DNA of 49,793 nt, taken from positions 1 to 49,793 of the forward strand of contig JAFQDN010000012.1 in NCBI GenBank assembly GCA_017415995.1. The letters run 5' to 3'. This stretch comes from Akkermansia sp. GTDB lineage: Bacteria > Verrucomicrobiota > Verrucomicrobiia > Verrucomicrobiales > Akkermansiaceae. Both the position numbers and the translations under genes were made by a program. Shown here piece after piece: positions 24,568-32,842 of the stretch. The first letter of the stretch is position 1. Each line of letters begins with the position of its first letter. Below the pieces are notes generated by a model. The model ran no database searches and was not told where the DNA came from. It saw nothing but the letters and a program-made list of their open reading frames with translations.

Positions 24568-24669
24568 TAAAATTTCTCGACACGAGCCGTTTTTTGCCTT
24601 CCCTCATGACTTGTCTGCGTTACAATCTGCAAAAAAACACTGAAAAAATAGGAATTTTCAAAACAAAGC

Positions 24670-24698
24670 TTGACAGAGCTCTAACTACTTGCTACAAT
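24670..24698 (+). promoter_or_regulatory. Promoter of the 24802 outer-membrane protein gene
   Basis: TTGACA (perfect) and TACAAT are separated by 17 bp. This is the closest match to consensus in the window, which fits a highly expressed porin-like gene. The leader is about 97 nt. Confidence 0.8.
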
Positions 24699-24712
24699 AA
24701 CTGCACCAAAAC

Positions 24713-24757
24713 TTAGAGTTCACTCTACTTTCTCTCTCCGAAAAAGAGGGGGTGAAC
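24713..24757 (+). promoter_or_regulatory. Leader element: palindrome and 5' hairpin
   Basis: TTAGAGTTCACTCTA (24713-24727) is a palindrome just after the predicted transcription start. It differs at one base from the palindrome inside the fabG promoter (32810-32824), so both may be operators for one regulator. In RNA, GTTCAC (24718-24723) can also pair with GTGAAC (24752-24757) to form a 5' hairpin. Confidence 0.45.
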
Positions 24758-24801
24758 GGAGTGAGGCAACAAACTCCAAAAGCTACATACTACATAAAGA
24801 C

Positions 24802-25875
24802 ATGAAAGTACGTAACATGATGATTGCAGCACTACTTGCTGCCCCGGCGTTTGCCGATACCGCTGCCACCACCAACAACACGGTGGAACCGCTTGCCAAT
24901 GAGCCCGCACTCTCCGCTAAGCGTTTGAAAGGGTCCCTGACAGTAGGATACGACACCAACTACACCGGGCGAGGATATGTTGTCTCGCACTCCGTAGCCC
25001 AAGGTGATAGCGTAGGTTACACGGCAGTGAAGCTGAATTACGACATGGGTAAAGAGTCCGCTTGGAGCTTGGGTCACACCTTGGCATACCATGTACCGAT
25101 GTCCGGCCACACGCTGTACGGCAACCCTGATTTTTCCACACACGGTGCTTATTTGGCAGGTGTTCACTCAGGTGAGGTTCCTGCAACTTGCCCCTACCCC
25201 GGCGTCTCTCAGGAGCAATATGAACAAATGGTCGCTGAGGGCGTGTACGCTAAGAGAGGCTCCCGCAAGATTAAAAATGCCAACATCGAGAACCAGCTGA
25301 CGCTCATGACAGAGCTGAAGTACACGGCCAAGGAATGGAATGTGGCATTCGGTCACACCTTCATCCACGGTGGTTTGCTGGGCGTGATGGCCAAGCACTA
25401 CCGTGACCAAGGCGCCTCCGTGGTGAACGAGGTATTCATTGCTCCGGAGTGGACGCCGTCCAACGCCAAGTGGTTCAGCGCCGGCGTGAAGACGAGTTTC
25501 TCCTTCCAAGGCATCACCGGCTGGTGGTTTGAGCCGTACGTAACCTTTAAGGCTCCGGTATTCGGCGAGCCTCAGACAGACAACTCCATGCTGGCCGTTG
25601 TGACCTTTGCCATGAGTGCCACGGCAGACTACTTCGATTCCCGCTACTTTGCCTGCGCCAACGGTTCCCAGGCATTCTGGGTTAAGCTTTCCACGCCTTG
25701 GTTCGTGAAGGAGAACGTCATCATCACCCCGTCCGTCAGCTTCAACTGGCTGGGCCGTGGCGGCATGAAGGCTAACACGCAGTCCGAGTTCAAGCAATAC
25801 ACCGGCAACGACCACAACCATCCGTTCCGTAACTTCGGCGTGGTGTTCGGCGTGAGCGCAACCTACACATTCTGA
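24802..25875 (+). CDS. Predicted outer-membrane beta-barrel protein
   Basis: 357 aa with a signal peptide (about 1-18, ending AAPAFA). The mature protein shows alternating amphipathic strands with many aromatic and Gly residues (LTVGYDTNYTGRGY, WSLGHTLAYHV, WNVAFGHTFIHGG, WWFEPYVTFKAP) and ends in TYTF, the C-terminal aromatic signature read by the BAM machinery. It is probably a channel or structural barrel. No ligand can be deduced. It has a near-consensus promoter and a long leader, and codon use looks like that of a highly expressed gene. Confidence 0.8.
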   Translation: MKVRNMMIAALLAAPAFADTAATTNNTVEPLANEPALSAKRLKGSLTVGYDTNYTGRGYVVSHSVAQGDSVGYTAVKLNYDMGKESAWSLGHTLAYHVPMSGHTLYGNPDFSTHGAYLAGVHSGEVPATCPYPGVSQEQYEQMVAEGVYAKRGSRKIKNANIENQLTLMTELKYTAKEWNVAFGHTFIHGGLLGVMAKHYRDQGASVVNEVFIAPEWTPSNAKWFSAGVKTSFSFQGITGWWFEPYVTFKAPVFGEPQTDNSMLAVVTFAMSATADYFDSRYFACANGSQAFWVKLSTPWFVKENVIITPSVSFNWLGRGGMKANTQSEFKQYTGNDHNHPFRNFGVVFGVSATYTF

Positions 25876-25913
25876 TAAACGCCGGATTTTTATCTGGTAA
25901 AACGCATAAGAGC

Positions 25914-25984
25914 TGGTATAATGACACACAGCTCCTGATTGCGAGGCAGGAGCCGCCCACCGGGGCAAACCGGCAGGGCGGCTC
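25914..25984 (+). promoter_or_regulatory. Extended -10 promoter and two mutually exclusive hairpins upstream of the acyl-ACP synthetase-like gene
   Basis: TGG-TATAAT (25914-25922) is a perfect extended -10 element with no good -35 box. Just downstream, GCTCCTG (25931-25937) can pair with CAGGAGC (25947-25953). GAGCCGCCC (25950-25958) can instead pair with GGGCGGCTC (25976-25984), with CCGG/CCGG inside. The two hairpins share 25950-25953 and so cannot both form. The arrangement recalls attenuators, but no T run follows the second hairpin. It may equally end the upstream outer-membrane protein transcript. Confidence 0.45.
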
Positions 25985-26024
25985 ATTTGCATACAGAATC
26001 ACTTAACATCAATCAAAGCGAATT

Positions 26025-28187
26025 ATGGCCGGTCTTATCGTACACGGAGAAGAGAATATCATCAGCCCGGGGTTCTACATGCCCAACCGCATCAGCATAG
26101 AGGCCGGGAAAGCACTGCACCACTTGTTGGATGGCAAAATCTGCTACTTGGTGGACCCCACCTTCCCGCCTGAGGAAGAAATCATGGACTTTCTGAAGCG
26201 CAAGGCAGTCGATATTGAATATTTTGACTTCCGCAACACCACCTCTCGCGCGGTGCGAGAGCAAATACTCGCTCGCTTGGAAGCCGGAGTAAGCGTCGTA
26301 TTCCTGCCGGGCAAGGTAGCGAAGATACGAGGCACCTACAGTGATGTGCCATCACCCTTCCTGCGCCACGTGGGCAGCCTTCATATTTCTCCCATTCCCT
26401 TATTTTTGGGGTATTACGGCACCACCGTCAACACCTTGTTCCGCGAGGTACCGGATGAAGATACCCATGAAGAGTTCTGCATATTGCCCAAGCTGCCGTC
26501 AGGGCCTCAAACCGGCGAGCGCCTGATGGCTGCCTGGTTGGAAAAGAGTGCAGAGCTTTTTGCAGCCCAACCCATGCTGACCGGCTCACTGACAACAGCC
26601 TTAGTGCGCTCCATGAAGGCTAATCCGAAGGTGGAAATCGTGGACGGCATGACCGGCAACCCTCTGCCGAACTTTAAGGCCTTGGGCGTATCCATGGCCG
26701 TGGCAAAAATGCTGCGGAAAAGGGATGACAAGCGCATCGGCATCATTCTGCCACCGGGGCCGGGCGGAGTCATCGCAACACTCAGCTGCCTACTGGCCGG
26801 AGTAACCCCGGTGCTCATCAACTACGCGTCCTCTCGCGCAGCCTTCGAGAGTACCGTACGCCAAGCCGGGCTCAAAACATTCATCACGGCACGCAAATTC
26901 ATGCAAAAGCTGCCGCAATTCCCTTGGCCGGATAAAAACCAGCTCATCTTAGTGGAGGATCTGCTGCAAAAAACGTCAAAACTCACGCTCATCACCAATG
27001 TACTGATGGCAAAAATGGCTCCAGCGAGCTTAATTTGCAACATGTTCCGTACAGATGCTCACAAGGATAACGATGAGGCCGTCATGCTCTTCACCTCCGG
27101 CTCCAGCGGTGAACCTAAGGGCGTGGCTTTGACTCACCGTATGATTTTGGCCAACGCTGCGCAGTGCGCCTGCCGTCTGGACCTGACGGACTGCCGCTTC
27201 TTGGCCAGTCTGCCGATTTTCCACAGTTTCGGCATGACGGTTACGATGTTCCTGCCGCTGCTGACCGGCTGCATGCTGTGCTCGTACCCGAACCCGACGG
27301 ATGCACGCACCCTCAACGAGCTGATTGTCAAGCACAAGCTTAATTTGGTATGCGGCACGCCCACCTTTGGGCGCGCTATGCTGCGCCGAGCCGAGGCAGA
27401 CACCTTCAAAACCGTGCGCTACTTTGTGCTGGGGGCAGAAAAACTCCAACCGGACTTGGAACAAGAGTTCATCGACAAATGCGGCATCAAACCACTTGAA
27501 GGTTATGGGCTTACGGAAACCTCACCTGTTATCGGTGTGAATATGCCGGACGCGGAGGCCGTTCCGGGTTCCAAGTTCTTTGTGCCCGGAACGGTACGCC
27601 CGGGTATCGGGGCACTACTCCCGGGGATAGCTGTTCGCATTACCGATGTGGATAACGACAGCAAGGAACTCCCCCTGACGGAGCGCGGTATGATTTGGTT
27701 CAAGGGTGCCAACGTGTTCTCCGGCTACGTTGGTAAACCGGAAATGAACAAGGAGATTTTCCACAACGGCTGGTTCAAGACAGGCGACATCGGACAGATG
27801 GACCTTAACGGCTTCCTGACGCTCGGTGGCCGGTTATCCCGTTTCTCCAAAATCGGTGGTGAAATGGTACCGCATGAGGGTGTGGAGCTTGCGCTTAGTC
27901 AGGCATTCGGGCTTTCTTCAGAAGAAGGTGTTCAGATTGCTATTACCGGCGTAACGGATCCGCAAAAGGGAGAGGCGCTGGTGCTCCTCTCAGCCCTGCC
28001 ACAGCACCGCCGCAGCTCGGAGGAAAAGGAAATCCTCACCGGCATCCGCAACCTGATGCAAGACCGCCAAATCCCCACGCTGTGGGCTCCCAAGTACTTG
28101 GTACCCGTGGAGGCCATTCCCACCCTGCCCACCGGCAAGCTGGACCTGCGCGGGTGCAAGCTCTTGGCGGAAGAAGCATTGTCCTGA
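26025..28187 (+). CDS. Acyl-ACP synthetase/Aas-like AMP-forming ligase with degenerate acyltransferase domain
   Basis: 720 aa. Residues about 190-718 form an adenylate-forming enzyme: LFTSGSSGEPKGVALTHR (355-372), GYGLTETSP (493-501), WFKTGDIG (583-590), and the catalytic Lys in LPTGKLDLRG near the end. The N-terminal ~180 residues align loosely with the PlsC acyltransferase half of Aas: VVFLPGKVAKIRG sits where FPEG is expected, and HISPIPLFLG where the VIPV strand lies. The HxxxxD catalytic motif is missing. In E. coli, Aas re-acylates lysophospholipid using acyl-ACP. Here only the ligase part looks active, so activation of a fatty acid onto ACP or another acceptor is the best guess. Monocistronic. 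Confidence 0.82.
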   Translation: MAGLIVHGEENIISPGFYMPNRISIEAGKALHHLLDGKICYLVDPTFPPEEEIMDFLKRKAVDIEYFDFRNTTSRAVREQILARLEAGVSVVFLPGKVAKIRGTYSDVPSPFLRHVGSLHISPIPLFLGYYGTTVNTLFREVPDEDTHEEFCILPKLPSGPQTGERLMAAWLEKSAELFAAQPMLTGSLTTALVRSMKANPKVEIVDGMTGNPLPNFKALGVSMAVAKMLRKRDDKRIGIILPPGPGGVIATLSCLLAGVTPVLINYASSRAAFESTVRQAGLKTFITARKFMQKLPQFPWPDKNQLILVEDLLQKTSKLTLITNVLMAKMAPASLICNMFRTDAHKDNDEAVMLFTSGSSGEPKGVALTHRMILANAAQCACRLDLTDCRFLASLPIFHSFGMTVTMFLPLLTGCMLCSYPNPTDARTLNELIVKHKLNLVCGTPTFGRAMLRRAEADTFKTVRYFVLGAEKLQPDLEQEFIDKCGIKPLEGYGLTETSPVIGVNMPDAEAVPGSKFFVPGTVRPGIGALLPGIAVRITDVDNDSKELPLTERGMIWFKGANVFSGYVGKPEMNKEIFHNGWFKTGDIGQMDLNGFLTLGGRLSRFSKIGGEMVPHEGVELALSQAFGLSSEEGVQIAITGVTDPQKGEALVLLSALPQHRRSSEEKEILTGIRNLMQDRQIPTLWAPKYLVPVEAIPTLPTGKLDLRGCKLLAEEALS

Positions 28188-28214
28188 GGGCTCATTCATC
28201 ATTTTTGACAACTC

Positions 28215-28243
28215 AAAGAGTGAGGGCTACCCCCTCACTCTTT
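28215..28243 (+). terminator. Rho-independent terminator of the 26025 gene
   Basis: A perfect 12-bp stem (AAAGAGTGAGGG with CCCTCACTCTTT) with a 5-nt loop, followed by TT and GTG. It contains the same GAGTGAGGG/CCCTCACTC core as the terminator at 1553-1577. Confidence 0.9.
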
Positions 28244-28289
28244 TTGTGTGGCGCAGTATGGTGCACACCGTCCCTGACACAGTAGCGCC

Positions 28290-28318
28290 TTGACTTGGCA
28301 AGAGCCATTCGGTACACT
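28290..28318 (+). promoter_or_regulatory. Promoter of the kinase-Sel1 gene
   Basis: TTGACT and TACACT are separated by 17 bp. The predicted transcript starts near 28326, so an in-frame TTG at 28318 lies in the -10 box and is excluded. The ATG at 28348 is the start. Confidence 0.7.
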
Positions 28319-28347
28319 TGCACCGGAAGCACTTATCATTTAACACC

Positions 28348-31158
28348 ATGACAGCGACTGGTAACAGCACCTTTAATACATCAACCGGTAAAGGCGTGGC
28401 TCTCCCGCCGGAGTTGGAACTGGGTCCCTACCGCATTATCCGCAAACTCGGTCAGGGAGGATTCGGTATCACCTACCTGGCGTGCCATCTTGAGACCCAA
28501 CAACAGGTGGTCATCAAGGAAAACATGCCGACCTTTTACGCCTACCGAGATGACAACACGCTGCGTATTCACCCGCTGGACGAACAGGAAAACATCGACA
28601 ACTATAACCACACCCTCACCCGTTTTGTGGAAGAAGCCCGCACGCTGGCGCGCTTGGAACACCCCAACATTGTGCGCGTGCGTGAGGCGTTCGAGGCTCT
28701 CGGTACTGCCTATTATGTCATGCCCTACGTGGGGGGGAAGGAGCTTCACAAAGCAGCCCCGGCCACACCGGACGAGGCGTGGTTGGCACCTATTTTAAAT
28801 GCTATACTGAGTGCGCTGTCCTATCTGCATTCCCAAAACCTGCTGCACCGTGATATTAAACCCGGTAACATTCTGCTACAGGAGGACGGAACGCCTATTT
28901 TAATTGACTTCGGTACAGCGAGAGCCATGCAAACCGGCCGTTCCGCTACCATGGTCGGCACGCCGGGTTATACCCCCGTTGAGCAAATGACGACGAACGG
29001 CAAAAAAGGTCCGTGGACGGATCTCTACGCCTTAGGGGCTACCTGTTACCGTGTTATCACCGGCGCATGCCCCCCGGAAGCTTTTGACCGCATGGAAGAT
29101 GAGGACCCCTACATTCCGCTGAGCCGCAGGCCCGAGCTGAGGGGACGTTTCTCCCGTAATTTCCTGAAAAGCATTGACACCGCCCTTGCTGTAAGAGCCC
29201 ATAAACGCTGGCAATCCGCGGAAGAGTGGCAACAAGCCCTCGCCAATCCCTCTACTCAGCCGAGTATTACGACGTCACCCGCTGCCCAGACATCACCGCA
29301 AGCCTCTATTCCTGCCACCATCCCGGGTGGGCTCTTGGAAGATGCGGGGACATCCCCGTTCTCAGCCTCGCGCTCACGCATGTTACCTCCGCCATTTGAG
29401 GCTAAACATTCCGAAAAAAACAAAAAGTGGCTGTGGATTGCAGCAGCTCTGCTACTCATCCTCCCGCTCGGATACGGACTTTTCGCCTATCTGCAAGCTG
29501 TGGAAGAGAAAAACAAAGCAGCGGAAATTGCAGCTGCTATGGAACAACAACGCCAACACGAGCTGATGCTGCGCGAAGCCCGCTTGACTGCGGAACGGGA
29601 AGCCCGAGAAAAAGCCCAACGTGAGGAGGCGCAGCGCCTTGCACGTGAAGAACAAGAGCGCATCGCTCGCGAAGAAGCCGCCCGCAAAGCCCGCGAAAAA
29701 GCTTGCTCCGAGTACGTAAACAGCGTCATTGCTGTGTTCACCACTACCTCTCTGCCAAAGGCGGAAACTCTGCCGCCATCTCCCAATAACGAGGTTGCAG
29801 CTACTCTGCAAGAGCTTGCAGAACAAGGACGTGCGGCGGAACAATTTACGCTCGCTGTTCTCTACCAATACGGTCTGGGTGTAACAAAAGACGAGCGCCT
29901 CGCTGTAGAGTGGCTGAAAAAAGCAGCAACCGCCGGCAATGACTCAGCCCAACTGGCTCTCGGCCGTCGCTACGATGATGGTCTAGGTGTCGATAAGAAC
30001 TTAACCGAAGCAGCCGAATGGTATCGCAAAGCGGCAGACCAAGGGCACCCCGTTGCCCAAAATAATATAGGTAATTGTTATGAACACGGATACGGTGTGG
30101 AAAAAGATGCGGAAAAAGCCGTTACGTGGTACCGCAAAGCAGCAGACCAAAATGTAGCTATCGCTCAGTTCAACATCGGCAATTGTTACGCTAAAGGCAT
30201 CGGCGTGGAGAAAAATGAAACGGAGGCATTGCGTTGGTTCCGCATGTCGGCCGAACAAGGCTATGCTCAAGCTCAGGGGGTATTGGGATATTGCTACATC
30301 AACGGTACCGGTGTTGAAAAAAATATTTATACAGGCCTTGAATGGTTTCGCAAATCCGCTAACCGGGGCTGGGATCGCGCTCAAATAGCTCTGGGCATAT
30401 ACTATTTAACCGGAGAGGGGGTTCCGAAAGACGCCAAAGAAGCTGTCAAGTGGTTCCGCATGGCTGCGGAACAGAATTCCGCTGATGCCCAATACCTTTT
30501 GGCGGATTGTTACTCTAACGGGAACGGTGTTGAAAAAGACCTTGAGGAGGCCAATGTATGGTACCGCAAAGCGGCGGATCAAGGTAATGCAGACGCGCAA
30601 CAGGTTTTGGGAGTCAATTACCTGATAGGCAACGGTGTCCCCCAAGACAATGAATTAGCCCTCAAGTATTTACGCTTAGCTGAAAAACAAAATAAGCCCG
30701 CTGCTGTGTACATTCTTGGGCTCTGCTATCTTGAAGGCACTGCCACGGAAAAAAATCAGCAAAAGGCTGTGGAGTACTTCCGCAAGGCTGCTGACTTGGG
30801 CAGTAGTGCCGCCCAGTACAATTTGGGCATTTGCTACGGTAACGGCATCGGCGTACAAAAAGATTACGAAGAAGCCGTGAAGTGGTATCGTAAAGCGGTG
30901 GATCAAGGTAATGCAGGAGCTATGTGCAACTTAGGTGTCTGCTATGACAACGGCTTGGGCGTTGAAAAAAACACCAAAGAGGCCGTGCGGCTCTATAAAC
31001 AGTCTGCTGAGCTCGGTGATGCAGGTGGCCAATATAACTACGGCGTTTGCTTCGATAATGGCGAAGGCGTGAAAAAGAACAAAAAAACAGCCCGTGAGTG
31101 GTACCGCAAGGCTGCTGCACAGGGGCACGAGCACGCTAAAAAAGCACTAAAAAAATAA
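28348..31158 (+). CDS. Ser/Thr protein kinase with transmembrane helix, coiled coil and twelve Sel1 repeats
   Basis: 936 aa. The cytoplasmic kinase domain (about 28-298) is complete: glycine loop GQGGFG (35-40), Lys57 in VVIKE, HRDIKPGN (167-174), DFG (187-189) and activation segment GTPGYTPVEQ. A transmembrane helix follows (about 361-383), then a charged coiled coil (about 385-455) and twelve 36-aa Sel1-like repeats (about 497-936, units such as AQYNLGICYGNGIGV). The topology puts the kinase inside the cell and the repeats in the periplasm. The layout suggests a receptor kinase sensing an envelope partner through the repeats. The substrate is unknown. No partner phosphatase is adjacent. Start from the promoter at 28290. 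Confidence 0.93.
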   Translation: MTATGNSTFNTSTGKGVALPPELELGPYRIIRKLGQGGFGITYLACHLETQQQVVIKENMPTFYAYRDDNTLRIHPLDEQENIDNYNHTLTRFVEEARTLARLEHPNIVRVREAFEALGTAYYVMPYVGGKELHKAAPATPDEAWLAPILNAILSALSYLHSQNLLHRDIKPGNILLQEDGTPILIDFGTARAMQTGRSATMVGTPGYTPVEQMTTNGKKGPWTDLYALGATCYRVITGACPPEAFDRMEDEDPYIPLSRRPELRGRFSRNFLKSIDTALAVRAHKRWQSAEEWQQALANPSTQPSITTSPAAQTSPQASIPATIPGGLLEDAGTSPFSASRSRMLPPPFEAKHSEKNKKWLWIAAALLLILPLGYGLFAYLQAVEEKNKAAEIAAAMEQQRQHELMLREARLTAEREAREKAQREEAQRLAREEQERIAREEAARKAREKACSEYVNSVIAVFTTTSLPKAETLPPSPNNEVAATLQELAEQGRAAEQFTLAVLYQYGLGVTKDERLAVEWLKKAATAGNDSAQLALGRRYDDGLGVDKNLTEAAEWYRKAADQGHPVAQNNIGNCYEHGYGVEKDAEKAVTWYRKAADQNVAIAQFNIGNCYAKGIGVEKNETEALRWFRMSAEQGYAQAQGVLGYCYINGTGVEKNIYTGLEWFRKSANRGWDRAQIALGIYYLTGEGVPKDAKEAVKWFRMAAEQNSADAQYLLADCYSNGNGVEKDLEEANVWYRKAADQGNADAQQVLGVNYLIGNGVPQDNELALKYLRLAEKQNKPAAVYILGLCYLEGTATEKNQQKAVEYFRKAADLGSSAAQYNLGICYGNGIGVQKDYEEAVKWYRKAVDQGNAGAMCNLGVCYDNGLGVEKNTKEAVRLYKQSAELGDAGGQYNYGVCFDNGEGVKKNKKTAREWYRKAAAQGHEHAKKALKK

Positions 31159-31307
31159 AAAGCTCAATGACTTCTGCACTCGTTGAGCGGTGTGATTTAG
31201 CAAAGGCAACCTGCAAGCATTAGCGAGAAGCAGATTCTCCCGGTCCGCAATCCGAATAACAAAATCGAAAACCGGGCACTCTATTTCCGTCATATCATTC
31301 TTGAAGC

Positions 31308-31337
31308 TTGCATCACCGGGTGTACAGGTGGTATGCT
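31308..31337 (+). promoter_or_regulatory. Promoter of the GHL10 hydrolase gene (leaderless type)
   Basis: TTGCAT and TATGCT are separated by 18 bp. The -10 box ends 7 nt before the ATG at 31345. The upstream in-frame ATG at 31333 lies inside the -10 box. Confidence 0.6.
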
Positions 31338-31344
31338 ACCGGAT

Positions 31345-32763
31345 ATGAAACAGTTGATGGCAATACTGATGATGCTGACCGCTGCTTTGGCTCAAGCCTG
31401 GCAACCGGTAAACGAAAACGCCCCGGAGCCTCCTCGGGAGTTCCGTGCCGTATGGGTAACAACGGTTTACAACTTGGATTGGCCATCCCGCGCAGGGCTA
31501 TCCGCAGCGCAGCAAAAGGCGGAGTTGCTCAACATCCTCAACACAGCTGTCAAATTGAAGTTCAATGCCATTATTCTGCAGGTACGCCCCAATGCAGATG
31601 CCATCTACAAATCATCTTACGAGCCGTGGAGCTGCTGGCTGAGCGGTGCCGGCGTGAACCCGGGCTATGACCCGCTGGCATTTGCCGTGGCCGAGGCCCA
31701 CAAGCGCGGTTTGGAGCTGCACGCGTGGTTTAACCCTTTCCGTGCCACCATCAGCGGCAAACCCGTCGGGCGCAACCATATTTCACGGACCAGCCCAGGT
31801 CTGCTGAAACGGGCCGGTTCCATCCAAATCCTCAACCCCTCCAGCAGCAGCGCCCAAAAACATGTGCTCAAGGTCATTATGGATGTGGTGAAACGCTACG
31901 ACATTGATGGCGTTCATTTGGATGACTATTTTTACCCCTACCCTCCCAACCATAATATTGCCGACGGCAAAAGCCCGGCTCAACGTCGCGCTGCTATTGA
32001 TTCCTTTGTGAGCAGTCTCTACAGCAATGTTAAATCCGCTAAGCCATGGGTGCGCGTTGGCATCAGCCCCTTCGGTATTTGGCAACCGGGCTACCCCGCA
32101 GGGGTGGAAGCCGGTGTCAATGCTTACGAGCACTTGGCTTGCGATGCCCGCAAGTGGCTTTCCAAAGGTTGGGTGGATTACTTGGCGCCGCAGCTCTATT
32201 GGCGCATTAAAGGACCGCAAAGCTTTACCGCCCTCATGCAGTGGTGGGCTTCCGTCAACCCGCGCCGCCCCGTCTGGCCCGGTATCGCAAGCGTGCGCAT
32301 CAACAGCTCGGAAGACCCCGGCCGCCCCGCTTCCGAAATCGGCGCTCAAATGGATGCCTCCCGCAAGCTGGCGCGCCAAAGCTGCGGACAAATCTTCTGG
32401 AGCTGGCGCTCCATCGGCTCTAACCGTGGTGGAGTGCAATCCCATATCAAAAAGCGCTACACCTCCTACGCTCTGCCCCCGGCCATGACTTGGTGCCGCG
32501 ACAACATCCCCGGGCGCCCCTCCGTAGGCGCCTCCGACAACGGCAAAACCATTAAGCTGGTGTGGCAAGCGCCCGATAAAAGAGCCCGCAAATGGGCCAT
32601 ACAGGCCGGAACCGCCAAGGGCTGGTACACGGTATGCGTGCTGCCGGGCTACCAATCTAACGTTACGCTCCCGGCCTCATTCTTCAACAAAGCCTCCCGC
32701 ATTGCCATACGCCCCATCTCTGCCTGCGGGCAGTCCGGCACCCCGGGCGTGCTGGCACGTTGA
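31345..32763 (+). CDS. Secreted GHL10/DigH-like glycan hydrolase (DUF187)
   Basis: 472 aa from the promoter-defined ATG. A signal peptide (MKQLMAILMMLTAALAQA) precedes a TIM-barrel of the YngK/DigH type. Typical features are the opening REFRAVWVTTVYNLDWPS, LKFNAIILQVRPNADA, a catalytic-site segment YDIDGVHLDDYFYPYP, and WVDYLAPQLYW. E. coli DigH is known to cut peptidoglycan glycan strands that lack stem peptides, and that is the likely job here. The C-terminal ~80 residues look like an Ig- or Fn3-like domain (IKLVWQAPDKRARKWAI). It stands alone between the kinase gene and fabG. Confidence 0.87.
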   Translation: MKQLMAILMMLTAALAQAWQPVNENAPEPPREFRAVWVTTVYNLDWPSRAGLSAAQQKAELLNILNTAVKLKFNAIILQVRPNADAIYKSSYEPWSCWLSGAGVNPGYDPLAFAVAEAHKRGLELHAWFNPFRATISGKPVGRNHISRTSPGLLKRAGSIQILNPSSSSAQKHVLKVIMDVVKRYDIDGVHLDDYFYPYPPNHNIADGKSPAQRRAAIDSFVSSLYSNVKSAKPWVRVGISPFGIWQPGYPAGVEAGVNAYEHLACDARKWLSKGWVDYLAPQLYWRIKGPQSFTALMQWWASVNPRRPVWPGIASVRINSSEDPGRPASEIGAQMDASRKLARQSCGQIFWSWRSIGSNRGGVQSHIKKRYTSYALPPAMTWCRDNIPGRPSVGASDNGKTIKLVWQAPDKRARKWAIQAGTAKGWYTVCVLPGYQSNVTLPASFFNKASRIAIRPISACGQSGTPGVLAR

Positions 32764-32804
32764 GCCCTCCTCCGGAAAAAACTCGGCCTTTCTTTCCTTT
32801 TGTC

Positions 32805-32833
32805 TTGCGTTAGAGCTCACTCTAGAGTAAAAT
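32805..32833 (+). promoter_or_regulatory. fabG promoter with palindrome in the spacer
   Basis: TTGCGT and TAAAAT are separated by 17 bp, with 9 nt to the ATG at 32843. The spacer contains the palindrome TTAGAGCTCACTCTA (32810-32824), nearly the same as 24713-24727. A protein bound there would block RNA polymerase. Confidence 0.65.
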
Positions 32834-32842
32834 AGCATCACC

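Noticed and set aside
24568..24669. Gene or RNA in the gap between the lipoprotein gene and the outer-membrane protein gene
   Set aside because: The gap 24476-24801 is explained by two divergent promoters and leaders. No frame or stable fold of note is in the remainder.
31783..32655. 290-aa frame on the minus strand
   Set aside because: Antisense to the GHL10 hydrolase gene, which has a clear family match and promoter.
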